Source of the DNA: Brachymonas sp049977365
Lineage (GTDB): Bacteria > Pseudomonadota > Gammaproteobacteria > Burkholderiales > Burkholderiaceae_C
Reading direction: 5' to 3'
Length of the DNA stretch: 64,000 bases
Assembly: GCF_049977365.1 (NCBI RefSeq)
Contig: NZ_JBNGEN010000002.1
Location: 124,001-188,000, forward strand
Under the pieces are notes generated by a model. The model had not been told where the DNA came from. It was given only the letters and a program-made list of their open reading frames with translations, and made no database searches. Of the stretch, positions 24,947-34,158 are shown one piece after another (within the stretch, counting starts at the first letter, position 1; each line of letters opens with the position of its first letter). The position numbers and the translations under genes are program-made.

Positions 24947-26401
24947 ATGCGCGAATTTCTGAGCACCCTGCTGGCCCTGCACTGGCACAGCCTGCTGGGG
25001 TGGGTGTGGCTGGCCACGGGCATCTATCTGGCCGGACGCATTGTCTGGCAGCGGCGCTCTCCGGCGGCCACGCTGGCCTGGATCATGGCGCTGTGCCTGA
25101 TTCCCCCGGTGGGACTCGTGCTCTACCACTTCGTCGGTCCCCAGCGGGTCAAGCGCCAGAAGCTGCGCCGCATGAAGAGCCAGGCCCTGCTGGCAGCCAG
25201 CAACGACCTGGAAGCGCTGTACGCGCGCGACGCCAGCCCCCCTGCCTGGGCCATGCAGCACAGTGCCCTGATCGAGCACTGCTGCGGCATTCCGCTGTCG
25301 AGCTGCGAGCGTGTCGATCTGCTGGACGGGGGCGCGGCCACGCTCGACGCCATCGTGGAGGCGGTGTCCCGGTCCGAAAGCCACATCCACCTGGAGTACT
25401 ACATCTTCGAGCCCGATCATGCGGGACTGAAGCTGGCCTCGGCGCTGTGCCACAAAGCCCGGCAGGGAGTGAACGTGCGGCTGCTGGTCGATGGCGTCGG
25501 CTCAGCCAATCTGCTGCTGCGCCAGGGCCTGGCCCTGCGGCGCATGCTGGCCGATGCCGGAGTCGAGTTCGGGGTATTCCACCCGACTCGCCTCTATGGC
25601 CTGCTGCCTCTGGTCAATCTGCGCACCCACCGCAAGCTCGTGATCTGTGATGGGCGCGTCGGCTTCACCGGCGGCATCAATGTCACGGACGAAGAGGACG
25701 ACCGCCTCTTTCCCAATTCGGCCTACCGGGATACCCATGTGCGGCTGGAAGGTGCCGCCGTGCGCTGGCTGCAGTACACGTTCCTGCAGGACTGGATCTA
25801 TGCCACCGGCCGGCATGAATTCGCGCCCCACATCGTGCCCCTGCACGCCCCGGGGCCCCACGCCGTGCATGTGGCAACCTCAGGGCCGGACAGCGAGGGC
25901 CAGGCCATTCACCACAGCATGGTGCATGCCATCAGCATCGCGCAGCACCGCATCCTGCTGACCACCCCCTACTTTGTGCCGACCGAACCGGCCTGGTTCG
26001 CGCTCATCAACGCTGCCCGGCGGGGGGTCGAGGTCCGCATCATGGTGCCGCGCCACAGCGACTCGCACCTCGTCACTGCGGCCGCCCGCTCGTACTACCC
26101 TTCGCTGCTGGAGGCAGGCGTGCACATCTTCGAATACCAGGGCCGGATGCTGCACGCCAAGACGCTCGTGGTGGATCGGGGGTATGCCATGGTCGGATCG
26201 GCCAATTTCGACAATCGCAGCCTGCTGCTGAACTTCGAGATCGCCCTGGCGCTCTACAGCGAATCGCTCAACGGGCAGCTGGCCCGGATGTTCACACGCG
26301 ATCTGGCACGCTGCCGCCCGATCAGCGGCGAGGAAGCTGCCGAGCCCTGGTTCCGACAGCTTCCCGTGGCCGTGGCCCGCCTGCTCTCGCCGCTGCTGTG
26401 A
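24947..26401 (+). CDS. cls: Cardiolipin synthase
   Basis: A phospholipase D-family enzyme that joins phosphatidyl groups to form cardiolipin in the inner membrane. It has 484 residues. Two N-terminal transmembrane helices are followed by two HKD motifs, HRKLVICD near residue 228 and HAKTLVVD near 403, each followed by the GSANFDNRS- or GGIN-type loop. The ATG at 24947 has a strong AAGGAGG site upstream. Which of the ClsA/B/C types it is cannot be settled, though the membrane helices favour a ClsA-like enzyme. Confidence 0.93.
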   Translation: MREFLSTLLALHWHSLLGWVWLATGIYLAGRIVWQRRSPAATLAWIMALCLIPPVGLVLYHFVGPQRVKRQKLRRMKSQALLAASNDLEALYARDASPPAWAMQHSALIEHCCGIPLSSCERVDLLDGGAATLDAIVEAVSRSESHIHLEYYIFEPDHAGLKLASALCHKARQGVNVRLLVDGVGSANLLLRQGLALRRMLADAGVEFGVFHPTRLYGLLPLVNLRTHRKLVICDGRVGFTGGINVTDEEDDRLFPNSAYRDTHVRLEGAAVRWLQYTFLQDWIYATGRHEFAPHIVPLHAPGPHAVHVATSGPDSEGQAIHHSMVHAISIAQHRILLTTPYFVPTEPAWFALINAARRGVEVRIMVPRHSDSHLVTAAARSYYPSLLEAGVHIFEYQGRMLHAKTLVVDRGYAMVGSANFDNRSLLLNFEIALALYSESLNGQLARMFTRDLARCRPISGEEAAEPWFRQLPVAVARLLSPLL

Positions 26402-26534
26402 CACGGCGCGTGCGGTGCGATACGGGCTGCAAGCTCGTAGAATCGAATGTTCAAGGGCGCGCGGCCCGGCCGTGCGTGTATTGCCTCTCCGTCCTGCCGC
26501 CTCTCGGGCGGCATGTCTTCTTTTTTACTGTCTC

Positions 26535-26846
26535 ATGAGCCCCATCGCCAACGTCACCCTCCAACCGCAGGCCAATGTGTATTTCGACGGCAAGTGCATT
26601 TCCCACAGCTTCACGCTGCCCGACGGCTCCCAGCAGAGCGCAGGCGTGATCCTGCCCGCCTCGCTGACCTTCAACACCGGCGCCTCCGAAGTCATGGAAT
26701 GCGTGGCAGGCTCCTGCGAATACCGCCTGGCAGGCACCGACGAGTGGAAGACGAGCCGCGCCGGTGAATCGTTCAGCATTCCGGCCCACAGCAGCTTCGA
26801 CATCCGGGTCACCGAGCCCTACCACTACGTCTGCCGCTACGCCTGA
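26535..26846 (+). CDS. ppnP: Pyrimidine/purine nucleoside phosphorylase
   Basis: A 103-residue cupin-fold protein (former DUF1255) that cleaves nucleosides with phosphate. The conserved start NVYFDGKCISHSFTLPDG and the segment GVILPASLTFNTGASEVMEC are visible, and the length is the family norm. The ATG at 26535 is chosen; longer upstream frame lacks similarity. It lies 56 bp before argG on the same strand. Confidence 0.93.
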   Translation: MSPIANVTLQPQANVYFDGKCISHSFTLPDGSQQSAGVILPASLTFNTGASEVMECVAGSCEYRLAGTDEWKTSRAGESFSIPAHSSFDIRVTEPYHYVCRYA

Positions 26847-26902
26847 TCGAAGCGCGTCCGGCATCCTGCCTCGGCCCCTTTCCTCTCCAGACGAATCACG
26901 CC

Positions 26903-28252
26903 ATGTCCAACACCATCCTGCAATCCATTCCCGCCGGCCAGAAGGTCGGCATCGCCTTCTCGGGCGGCCTCGACACCTCTGCCGCCCTGCTGTGGATGCG
27001 CCAGAAGGGCGCCATCCCCTACGCCTACACCGCCAACCTCGGACAGCCCGACGAATCCGACTATGACGCCATCCCGCGCAAGGCCGAGCAATACGGCGCC
27101 GAGCAGGCCCGCCTGATCGACTGCCGCGCCCAGCTCGCCCACGAGGGCATTGCAGCCATCCAGTGCGGCGCCTTCCACATCAGCTCCGGTGGCATCCACT
27201 ACTTCAACACCACCCCGCTTGGCCGGGCCGTGACCGGCACCATGCTGGTGGCGGCCATGAAGGAAGACAACGTCAACATCTGGGGAGATGGCTCCACCTT
27301 CAAGGGCAACGACATCGAGCGCTTCTACCGCTATGGCCTGCTCACCAACCCGCAGCTCAAGATCTACAAGCCTTGGCTCGACCAGCAGTTCATCGACGAG
27401 CTCGGCGGCCGCAAGGAAATGAGCGAGTTCCTGATCCAGAACGGCTTCGACTACAAGATGAGCACCGAGAAGGCCTACAGCACCGACAGCAACATGCTCG
27501 GTGCCACCCACGAGGCCAAGGATCTGGAACACCTCGACAGTGGCATCCGCATCGTCAACCCCATCATGGGCGTGGCCTTCTGGAAGCCCGAGGTCGAAGT
27601 CCGCCCCGAGGAAGTGCGCGTGCGCTTCGAGGAAGGGGTGCCCGTGGCACTCAACGGCCGCGAATTCTCCGACCTCGTCGAACTGTTCCTCGAAGCCAAC
27701 CGCATCGGCGGTCGCCATGGACTGGGCATGAGCGACCAGATCGAGAACCGCATCATCGAAGCCAAGAGCCGCGGCATCTACGAAGCTCCCGGCATGGCCC
27801 TGCTCTGGACGGCCTACGAACGCCTGGTCACCGGCATCCACAACGAGGACACCATCGAACAGTACCGCATCAACGGCCTGCGCCTTGGCCGCCTGCTCTA
27901 CCAGGGCCGCTGGTTCGATCCCCAGGCCCTGATGCTGCGCGAAACCGCCCAGCGCTGGGTGGCCCGCGCCATCACCGGAGAAGTCACGCTGGAACTGCGC
28001 CGTGGCAACGACTACTCCCTCCTCAATACCGAGAGCCCCAACCTGACCTATGCGCCCGAGCGCCTGAGCATGGAAAAGGTGGAAAACGCGCCGTTCAGCC
28101 CTGCCGACCGCATCGGCCAGCTCACGATGCGCAACCTCGACATCGTGGACACGCGCGGCAAGATCGGCGTGTACGCCAAGGCCGGCCTGCTGCAGCTTGG
28201 AGAAGGCGCCGCCATGCTCAAGCTCGAAGCCGACAAGAAGCACGACGCCTGA
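26903..28252 (+). CDS. argG: Argininosuccinate synthase
   Basis: ATP-dependent ligation of citrulline and aspartate in arginine synthesis. It has 449 residues, the longer E. coli-type form. The N-type ATP pyrophosphatase loop is IAFSGGLDTSAALLW at the N-terminus. WGDGSTFKGNDIERFYRYG is another characteristic segment. A strong terminator follows at 28318-28344. Confidence 0.98.
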   Translation: MSNTILQSIPAGQKVGIAFSGGLDTSAALLWMRQKGAIPYAYTANLGQPDESDYDAIPRKAEQYGAEQARLIDCRAQLAHEGIAAIQCGAFHISSGGIHYFNTTPLGRAVTGTMLVAAMKEDNVNIWGDGSTFKGNDIERFYRYGLLTNPQLKIYKPWLDQQFIDELGGRKEMSEFLIQNGFDYKMSTEKAYSTDSNMLGATHEAKDLEHLDSGIRIVNPIMGVAFWKPEVEVRPEEVRVRFEEGVPVALNGREFSDLVELFLEANRIGGRHGLGMSDQIENRIIEAKSRGIYEAPGMALLWTAYERLVTGIHNEDTIEQYRINGLRLGRLLYQGRWFDPQALMLRETAQRWVARAITGEVTLELRRGNDYSLLNTESPNLTYAPERLSMEKVENAPFSPADRIGQLTMRNLDIVDTRGKIGVYAKAGLLQLGEGAAMLKLEADKKHDA

Positions 28253-28317
28253 GCATCCGGCACGCTGGGTGCGCCCTGAGGCGCACCCTCTCCCGGTGCC
28301 GACAGCCCCCTGCCAAG

Positions 28318-28344
28318 CCGCCCATACCCTGGGCGGTTTTTTTT
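28318..28344 (+). terminator. Rho-independent terminator after argG
   Basis: CCGCCCA/TGGGCGG stem, five-base loop and eight T. A second GC-rich hairpin (GGGTGCGCC/GGCGCACCC) lies just upstream without a T tract. Confidence 0.92.
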
Positions 28345-28404
28345 ACGTTACGCGCCCGGAAGCATTGACTGCAGGGGAATACCCCTACCTTTTGTCCTCA
28401 AATC

Positions 28405-28418
28405 AACGAACGGTCGTT
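28405..28418. promoter_or_regulatory. Palindrome upstream of the DegV-family gene
   Basis: AACGA-ACGG-TCGTT, a perfect 5-bp inverted repeat about 100 bp before the start codon. Its form resembles operators of TetR-family regulators, but no such gene is in this region, so the assignment is tentative. Confidence 0.35.
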
Positions 28419-28516
28419 TCTTTTTGTATGATGCCGCGCTCGACCCGCCGGGCAGCATGGTGCATGCCCCGGCGAAGGATTCATGCCCACGCAGCCTCCA
28501 GCGAAGGAACAGCCCC

Positions 28517-29368
28517 ATGCCCTTACGAGCGATCGTCGCCACATCGACCGGCGGTCTGGACGAACTCCAGATCCCGCACCGCATCCGCATCCTGCGTCTG
28601 CAGCTCCGCATTCAGGGCCGCCGGCTGCTCGACGGGCTGGAAGTCAAGGGCAGCGCCTTTCACGACTGGATGCTGCGCACCCCGGGCCAGGTGGCCGAAA
28701 CCGCTCCTCCCAGTCAGATCGAGATCGCCAACTTCTTCCGCGACCTCATCCGCGAAGGCTACGAGGAAGTGCTGGTGCTCACCCTTTCCTCGCGCCTGAG
28801 CAGAACCTACGAACAGCTCGACCTGCTGCGCAACGCCTATGCCCACAAGCTGAAGATTCACCTCTTCGACACCGGCATGGCCGCCCACGCCGAAGCGCTC
28901 ATGGCTCTCGAGGCCGACCGCCTGCTCGAACAGGGTGCCTCCATGGCAGACATCGTGGTCCACCTCACCGACCTGCGCGCCCGCACCATGACCTTCCTGA
29001 CCGTGGGCAAGCTCGACTATCTGATGCGCACGGGTCGCGTCTCTGCCGCATCGGGCATGCTGGCCAATTTCATGCGCATCCGGCCGGTGCTGCACATCAC
29101 CGAAGGCGAAATCCGCCCCTACGCCAAAATCCGCACCACCGACCGGGCGCTCGAAGGCATGCTCGACGGCGTGCACGAGTTTGCCCAGGGCAAGCCAGTG
29201 GACATCCATGTCATGCAGGGCGGTGTGGAAAGCACCAACGCAAGCCTGGGGCGCCTGCTGCTCGACCGGCACCAGATGTTCGGCCACCCCACGTATGCCG
29301 TCACCCCCGTGATCGCTGCGCACACGGGCCCCGATTGCGCAGGCGTGGTCGTGGTGCGTCGGGCCTGA
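28517..29368 (+). CDS. DegV-family fatty-acid-binding protein
   Basis: A 283-residue protein of the DegV/FakB fold, whose members bind one fatty acid. Visible segments are the N-terminal ATSTGGLDE, TLSSRLSRTYEQ, KLDYLMRTGRVSAASGML followed by RIRPVL, and the C-terminal VIAAHTGPDCAGVV. The ATG at 28517 follows a GAAGGAAC stretch. In Firmicutes FakB presents fatty acids to the kinase FakA. No kinase partner gene is nearby, so the role here is unknown. Confidence 0.85.
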   Translation: MPLRAIVATSTGGLDELQIPHRIRILRLQLRIQGRRLLDGLEVKGSAFHDWMLRTPGQVAETAPPSQIEIANFFRDLIREGYEEVLVLTLSSRLSRTYEQLDLLRNAYAHKLKIHLFDTGMAAHAEALMALEADRLLEQGASMADIVVHLTDLRARTMTFLTVGKLDYLMRTGRVSAASGMLANFMRIRPVLHITEGEIRPYAKIRTTDRALEGMLDGVHEFAQGKPVDIHVMQGGVESTNASLGRLLLDRHQMFGHPTYAVTPVIAAHTGPDCAGVVVVRRA

Positions 29369-29417
29369 AGACCAAAGGCAGCATCGCTTTCGGCCACGGA
29401 GCCCCGCCCCGCCCGGG

Positions 29418-30482
29418 TCAGACCACCACCGGTTCCGTTTCGAGCCGGATGCCGAAGCGCTCGTACACGCTGGTCTGGATGGCTCGTGCCAGAGTCATCA
29501 CCTCGCCACCCGTGACGCGTTGTCCGGTTTCGCCCATGCGGTTGACCAGCACCAGCGCCTGCCGTGGGTACACCCCGGCATTGCCCATGCTCTTGCCACG
29601 CCAGCCGCAGGCGTCGATGAGCCAGCCGGCAGCCAGCTTCACGGTGCCATCGGGCATGGGATAGTGCACGATATTGGGTTCGCGGGCGATGATGTCGCGG
29701 CACAGCTCGGTGGACACCACCGGATTCTTGAAGAAGCTGCCTGCGTTGCCGGTCACGGCCGGATCTGGCAGCTTGGCCCGGCGGATGGCCACGACCATGT
29801 CGAACACCTGGCGCGCCGTGGGCTGCGTCACGCCGAGTTCCTCCATCTTGCGCTGGATGTCGAGGTAGCCCAGCTCCGGCTTCCATTGCTTGGGCAGTGC
29901 AAACCGCACCTGCGTGATGACGGCCTTGCCGGCAAGCCCATGGTCGCCCCTGCGGGCTGGTGCATGCTTGAACACCGAATCCCGATAGCCAAAGCCGCAC
30001 TGTGCAGCATCGAGCGTAAAGGTGCGCCCAGTCTCGATGTCAACGGCGTCGAGAGCATGGAAGCGATCCTGCAGCTCGATGCCGTAGGCTCCGATGTTCT
30101 GTACGGGCGAAGATCCCACCACCCCGGGAATCAAGGCCAGATTCTCCAGTCCGGGATAGCCCTGATCCAGCGTCCACGCGACGAAGTCATGCCAGTTCTC
30201 GCCCGCCCCGGCCTGCACGATCCAGTGCCGATCGGTTTCCTCCACCAGGCTGCGTCCGGGAATTTCGAGCTTGAGCACCAGAGGGCGCACATCGCCGGTA
30301 AAGATGGTGTTGCTGCCGCCGCCCAGGGCCAGCCACCCCTGCTGCAGCAGCTCGGCGCTTTCATGCAGGGACTGCAGCTGGGCTGCACTGTGCACACGCA
30401 GCAGCTGCTGGGCGCGTGCGGCAATGCCAAAGGTGTTGCAGGAGTCGAGGGGGGCGTTTTCTTCGATGCGCAGGATAGTCAT
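29418..30482 (-). CDS. murB: UDP-N-acetylenolpyruvoylglucosamine reductase
   Basis: FAD enzyme making UDP-MurNAc for peptidoglycan, 354 residues, the longer type I form. Visible motifs are NTFGIAARAQQ, LALGGGSNTIF, the FAD-binding LIPGVVGSSPVQNIGAYG and the catalytic-Ser segment GNAGSFFKNPV. The start at 30482 is set by family similarity; the open frame upstream continues antisense through yajQ and is not coding. It is divergent from yajQ. Confidence 0.97.
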   Translation of the reverse strand: MTILRIEENAPLDSCNTFGIAARAQQLLRVHSAAQLQSLHESAELLQQGWLALGGGSNTIFTGDVRPLVLKLEIPGRSLVEETDRHWIVQAGAGENWHDFVAWTLDQGYPGLENLALIPGVVGSSPVQNIGAYGIELQDRFHALDAVDIETGRTFTLDAAQCGFGYRDSVFKHAPARRGDHGLAGKAVITQVRFALPKQWKPELGYLDIQRKMEELGVTQPTARQVFDMVVAIRRAKLPDPAVTGNAGSFFKNPVVSTELCRDIIAREPNIVHYPMPDGTVKLAAGWLIDACGWRGKSMGNAGVYPRQALVLVNRMGETGQRVTGGEVMTLARAIQTSVYERFGIRLETEPVVV

Positions 30483-30644
30483 GGGGGATAATTGTCGCAT
30501 CAAGGGGCCGTGGAATCGTTCCACGCGCCTCTTTCCACCCACTCTCCGGGGAAGCCCCTGCATTGCAGTCCATGTGCTGCCGCAGCCTCTGCACAGGCCG
30601 ATGCACGGGCTGTTTCCTCCCCCTTCAGCAAGGAATACTCTGCC

Positions 30645-31130
30645 ATGCCTTCTTTCGATACCGTCTGTGAAGCCAATCTCGTCGAGGTCCGCAACGCCGT
30701 GGAAAACAGCGCCAAGGAAATCGGCACCCGCTTCGACTTCAAGGGCACCAGTGCCGCCATCGAGATCAAGGAACAGGACATCACCCTCTACGGCGATGCC
30801 GACTTCCAGCTCCAGCAGGTGCTCGACATCCTGCGCAGCAAGCTCACCAAGCGGCAGGTGGATGTGCGCTTTCTCGACATCGGCGATGTGCAGAAGGTCG
30901 GCGGCGACAAGGTCAAGCAGGTGGTCAAGGTGCGCAACGGCATCGAATCCGACCTGGCCAAGAAGATCCAGCGCCTCATCAAGGACAGCAAGATGAAGCT
31001 CCAGGCCTCCATTCAGGGCGATACCGTGCGCGTCAGTGGCGCCAAGCGCGATGACCTGCAGGCTGCCATGGCTCTGATCCGCAAGGACATCAGCGACATG
31101 CCCCTGAGCTTCGACAATTTCCGCGACTGA
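30645..31130 (+). CDS. yajQ: YajQ-family nucleotide-binding protein
   Basis: A 161-residue protein of the YajQ/DUF520 family with two ferredoxin-like domains. The start MPSFDTVCEANLVEVRNAVEN and the RFDFKG motif are typical. Family members bind nucleic acids or cyclic di-GMP; which applies here cannot be read. The ATG at 30645 follows AAGGAA. Confidence 0.94.
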   Translation: MPSFDTVCEANLVEVRNAVENSAKEIGTRFDFKGTSAAIEIKEQDITLYGDADFQLQQVLDILRSKLTKRQVDVRFLDIGDVQKVGGDKVKQVVKVRNGIESDLAKKIQRLIKDSKMKLQASIQGDTVRVSGAKRDDLQAAMALIRKDISDMPLSFDNFRD

Positions 31131-31180
31131 TTCCTCGCTCCCGCTCCACCGCTGCCTTTCTCCGTCTTTTTCTCTTGCCC

Positions 31181-31855
31181 ATGCGCCCTTCCTTCCTGTC
31201 ATTGCCTGGCCTGTGCTCGGCTCTCATGCTCTGTGTCTCGGGCATGGCCCATGCCGAATCCGTGGCTCTCGTGGGCATGATGGGGCAGCGTCCGCTGCTG
31301 GTGGTCAACGGTTCTTCGCCGCGCGCCATGTCCGTGGGCGAAACCTTCCAGGGCGTGCGGGTGGTGTCGGTCTCCGGCTCCGGGGCCACGCTGGCCAGTG
31401 CGGGCAAGCGCTACACGCTTCACGTCGGGGACGCGCCGGTCAACGTCGGACAGGTGGCCTCTGCAGGGGGGGCATCCGGCCCGGATGGGGGGCGCATCGT
31501 GCTGCCACGGGGATCGGGCGGGCATTTCTATGCCAGTGGCACCGTCAACGGCAAGTCTGCCCGGTTCGTGGTGGACACCGGGGCCACGCTCGTGGCCATG
31601 GGCGTGCCGGATGCCGAGCGCATGGGCATCGCCTACCGCAATGGACGCCCCAGCCGCAGCCTGACCGCCAATGGCGTGGTGGAAAGCTGGCGGGTGCAGC
31701 TCAATTCGGTGCGCATCAACAGCGTCGAGGTCTACAACGTGGATGCCGTGGTGCTCAAGACCTCCATGCCGGCCATGCTGCTCGGCAACAGCTTCCTGTC
31801 GCGCTTCCGCATTCTGCAAAACGGCGACCAGATGGTGCTCGAACGGCGCTATTGA
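31181..31855 (+). CDS. Retropepsin-like aspartic protease, periplasmic
   Basis: A 224-residue protein with an N-terminal signal peptide (cleavage likely after AHA, residue 25) and a C-terminal clan AA aspartic protease fold. The catalytic triad motif FVVDTGATLVAM has DTG at 132-134, and the second conserved strand is AMLLGNSFLSRF. This fits the TIGR02281-type proteins of proteobacteria, whose substrates are mostly unknown. The start ATG at 31181 is preferred over a TTG two codons upstream. Confidence 0.85.
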   Translation: MRPSFLSLPGLCSALMLCVSGMAHAESVALVGMMGQRPLLVVNGSSPRAMSVGETFQGVRVVSVSGSGATLASAGKRYTLHVGDAPVNVGQVASAGGASGPDGGRIVLPRGSGGHFYASGTVNGKSARFVVDTGATLVAMGVPDAERMGIAYRNGRPSRSLTANGVVESWRVQLNSVRINSVEVYNVDAVVLKTSMPAMLLGNSFLSRFRILQNGDQMVLERRY

Positions 31856-31892
31856 GAGCCGAGCAGCATGGGGCGGCGCAAGCCCCCTGCTC

Positions 31893-32528
31893 TCACCGGG
31901 GGCTGCTGCCCTTGCTGCCGATGCGCGACTCCTGCCCGTCAAGCAGCCGGCGAATGTTGGCCCGGTGACGCCAGATGAGCAACCCGCTTACGCCCACGAT
32001 CGCAAACAGCACGGGGCCCTGCACCGGCCACCAGCCATTGATGCCCAGCATGTACCACATGGGAGCCGACAGGGCTGCCACCAGCGCCGCGAACGAGGAG
32101 TAGCGCGACACGAACGCCACCAGGAGCCAGGTCAGCAGCACCAGCGTCCCCGCCAGGGGAGCCCAGGCAAGCACCACCCCGGCAGCGGTCGCCACCCCCT
32201 TGCCACCCTGAAAGCGGAAGAACACCGGATACAGATGCCCCAGAAAGGCCGCCAGCCCCACACAGGCCAGCGCACCCGCACCCAGCCCCCAGCCCGCCCC
32301 CCACTGCGACACCACGAACACCGGCAACCAGCCCTTGAGCGCATCGAACACCAGCGTCAGCAAGGCGGCCTTCTTGTTGCCGCTGCGCAGCACATTGGTC
32401 GCCCCCGGATTGCCGCTGCCGTAGCTGCGTGGATCGTTCAGCCCCATGAAACGGCTGACGATGACGGCAAAGCTCAGCGAGCCCAGCAGATAGGCCAGCA
32501 CCACGGCCAGAAGAAAGGAAATGTGCAT
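31893..32528 (-). CDS. plsY: Glycerol-3-phosphate acyltransferase PlsY
   Basis: Inner-membrane enzyme using acyl-phosphate to acylate glycerol-3-phosphate, the entry to phospholipids. It has 211 residues, five predicted transmembrane helices and the three PlsY motifs: GSGNPGATNVLR, a GHLYPVFFRFQGGKGVAT block and the later loop. The ATG at 32528 is used; the frame open further upstream lacks similarity. Converges on the retropepsin gene with a 37-bp gap. Confidence 0.95.
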   Translation of the reverse strand: MHISFLLAVVLAYLLGSLSFAVIVSRFMGLNDPRSYGSGNPGATNVLRSGNKKAALLTLVFDALKGWLPVFVVSQWGAGWGLGAGALACVGLAAFLGHLYPVFFRFQGGKGVATAAGVVLAWAPLAGTLVLLTWLLVAFVSRYSSFAALVAALSAPMWYMLGINGWWPVQGPVLFAIVGVSGLLIWRHRANIRRLLDGQESRIGSKGSSPR

Positions 32529-32590
32529 GCTTGTGTCGCAATGAAAAGGAAGGGGAGGGAGAAAACTGTCGGATGTGGCCGGCTCAGGCC

Positions 32591-33082
32591 TCATTCTGCC
32601 AGCGCACAGTCCACTGGCTGTGCCTGCAGCAGAGTCAGGCAGACCCGGGGATCGATGCCCACCAGATACCCGCGCCGCCCCCCGTTGATCAGAATGCGGG
32701 GCAGCTCCAGAATGGAGCGCTCGATATACACCGGCATGGAGCGCCGGGTGCCAAAGGGAGAGGTACCTCCCACTAGATATCCGCTGTGCCGCTGGGCAAC
32801 CTCCACCTCGCATGGCTCGATGTGCTTCATGCCCAGCTGCCGCGCCAGTGCCTTGGTCGACACACTGCGGTTGCCATGCATGAGCACCACGAGCGGCTCC
32901 CGGTCCTGGTTCTGCATGATGAGCGTCTTGACCACTGCAAACGGGTCTGCTCCCAGCACCTCCGCACTGTGGCGTGCCCCGCCATGAGGAACCCAGTCGT
33001 AGGTGTATGCATCGAAGGCAACGCCCGCCGCACGCAGCACGTGGGTCGCAGGCGTCTCGCTGATGTGGTGCTTCTTGGCCAT
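32591..33082 (-). CDS. ybaK: Cys-tRNA(Pro) deacylase YbaK
   Basis: A 163-residue trans-editing enzyme that hydrolyses Cys mis-charged on tRNA-Pro. The family pattern is complete: the N-terminal TPATHVLRAAGV, the catalytic-Lys region VVKTLIMQ and the SGYLVGGTSPFGTRRSMPVYIE core. It lies 62 bp upstream of plsY on the same strand. Confidence 0.94.
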   Translation of the reverse strand: MAKKHHISETPATHVLRAAGVAFDAYTYDWVPHGGARHSAEVLGADPFAVVKTLIMQNQDREPLVVLMHGNRSVSTKALARQLGMKHIEPCEVEVAQRHSGYLVGGTSPFGTRRSMPVYIERSILELPRILINGGRRGYLVGIDPRVCLTLLQAQPVDCALAE

Positions 33083-33292
33083 GCCGCATTATCCCCTGAC
33101 GCACTGGTGCAGACGGGTCCCGCTCCTTTTCACGGCCCTGCCTCCCCGGCCGGAAAAAGGCGATCGACAAGATACAAAGAATTACCGAGAGGGCAGAAAA
33201 CTCCGGATGCCTGCATCTCGGTTGCTTCCTAAAATGTAACCAATGCAGGCCGATACGCGCTGCAGCCATCCATTCACCAAGGAGATGCCTTC

Positions 33293-33970
33293 ATGAACAA
33301 AACGCTTGCAACCCTCACCGCTGGTGCCCTCGCCACTTCCCTTCTGGCTGGCTGTGCCGCCGACGGCAACGGTGGATACACCATGACCGAGTCCGGCCGC
33401 GCCACCTCCATCGGCGCGGGTCTGGGTGCCCTGGCAGGCGCCGTGGTCGGCAACGCCCATTCGGGCAGCGACACGCTGCGCGGCGCAGCCATCGGTGCAG
33501 CCCTGGGTGCCGCTGGCGGGTATCTGTGGTCCAACCACATGCAACAGCAAAAGGCTGCCATGGAACAGGCCACTGCCGGCACGCCCGTGCAAGTCAGCCA
33601 GACCGCCGACAACCGTCTGAAAATCAACGTGCCGGCCGATGCAGGCTTCGCCACCAACTCGGCCGTGCTCAACAGCAACATGCGCCCCATCCTGGATCGT
33701 CTGGCCCAGACTCTGAACCAGAACCCGGTCACCTATGTGTCCGTCATCGGCCACACCGACAACACCGGCACCGACGCCATCAACAATCCGCTGTCGCTCA
33801 ACCGTGCCAATGCCGCACGCGACTACCTCGTGGCCCATGGCGTCGCACCGAGCCGCATCACCACCACAGGCATGGGGTCGGCACAGCCTGTGGCCAGCAA
33901 CGCCACCGCGGCAGGCCGCGCGGAAAACCGCCGTGTGGAAATCTATGTGGGCGAACCGGCCAAGCGCTAA
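33293..33970 (+). CDS. OmpA-like peptidoglycan-binding lipoprotein
   Basis: A 225-residue outer-membrane lipoprotein with lipobox LLAGC (Cys21). A glycine-zipper segment at about 40-78 (alternating GAGLGALAGAVVG and GAAIGAALGAAGGY) comes next. A C-terminal OmpA domain at about 105-222 has GHTDNTG and NRRVEIYV, which contact peptidoglycan. This resembles E. coli YiaD. AAGGAG precedes the start and a terminator follows at 34032-34057, so it is probably monocistronic. Confidence 0.92.
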   Translation: MNKTLATLTAGALATSLLAGCAADGNGGYTMTESGRATSIGAGLGALAGAVVGNAHSGSDTLRGAAIGAALGAAGGYLWSNHMQQQKAAMEQATAGTPVQVSQTADNRLKINVPADAGFATNSAVLNSNMRPILDRLAQTLNQNPVTYVSVIGHTDNTGTDAINNPLSLNRANAARDYLVAHGVAPSRITTTGMGSAQPVASNATAAGRAENRRVEIYVGEPAKR

Positions 33971-34031
33971 GCCTGGACCCCGGTTCCCTTCTGCCCCATC
34001 CGGCAGCCCCTGCGGGCGTGCTGCCGGAATC

Positions 34032-34057
34032 AGCCACTCCGATGCGAGTGGCTTTTT
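34032..34057 (+). terminator. Rho-independent terminator after the OmpA-like gene
   Basis: AGCCACTC/GAGTGGCT stem with six-base loop and a T run. Confidence 0.88.
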
Positions 34058-34158
34058 GCTGTCTTTTTCCCGGAGAATGGCCCCATCGGGAGGCTGTGTC
34101 CGTGCGTATGCAAGGTACGCAGGCACCCCATGCCCCTCGCTCCCCGCCCTGACAAGCC

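Noticed and set aside
30483..31202. N-terminal extension of murB on the minus strand
   Set aside because: It is antisense to yajQ and unlike MurB.
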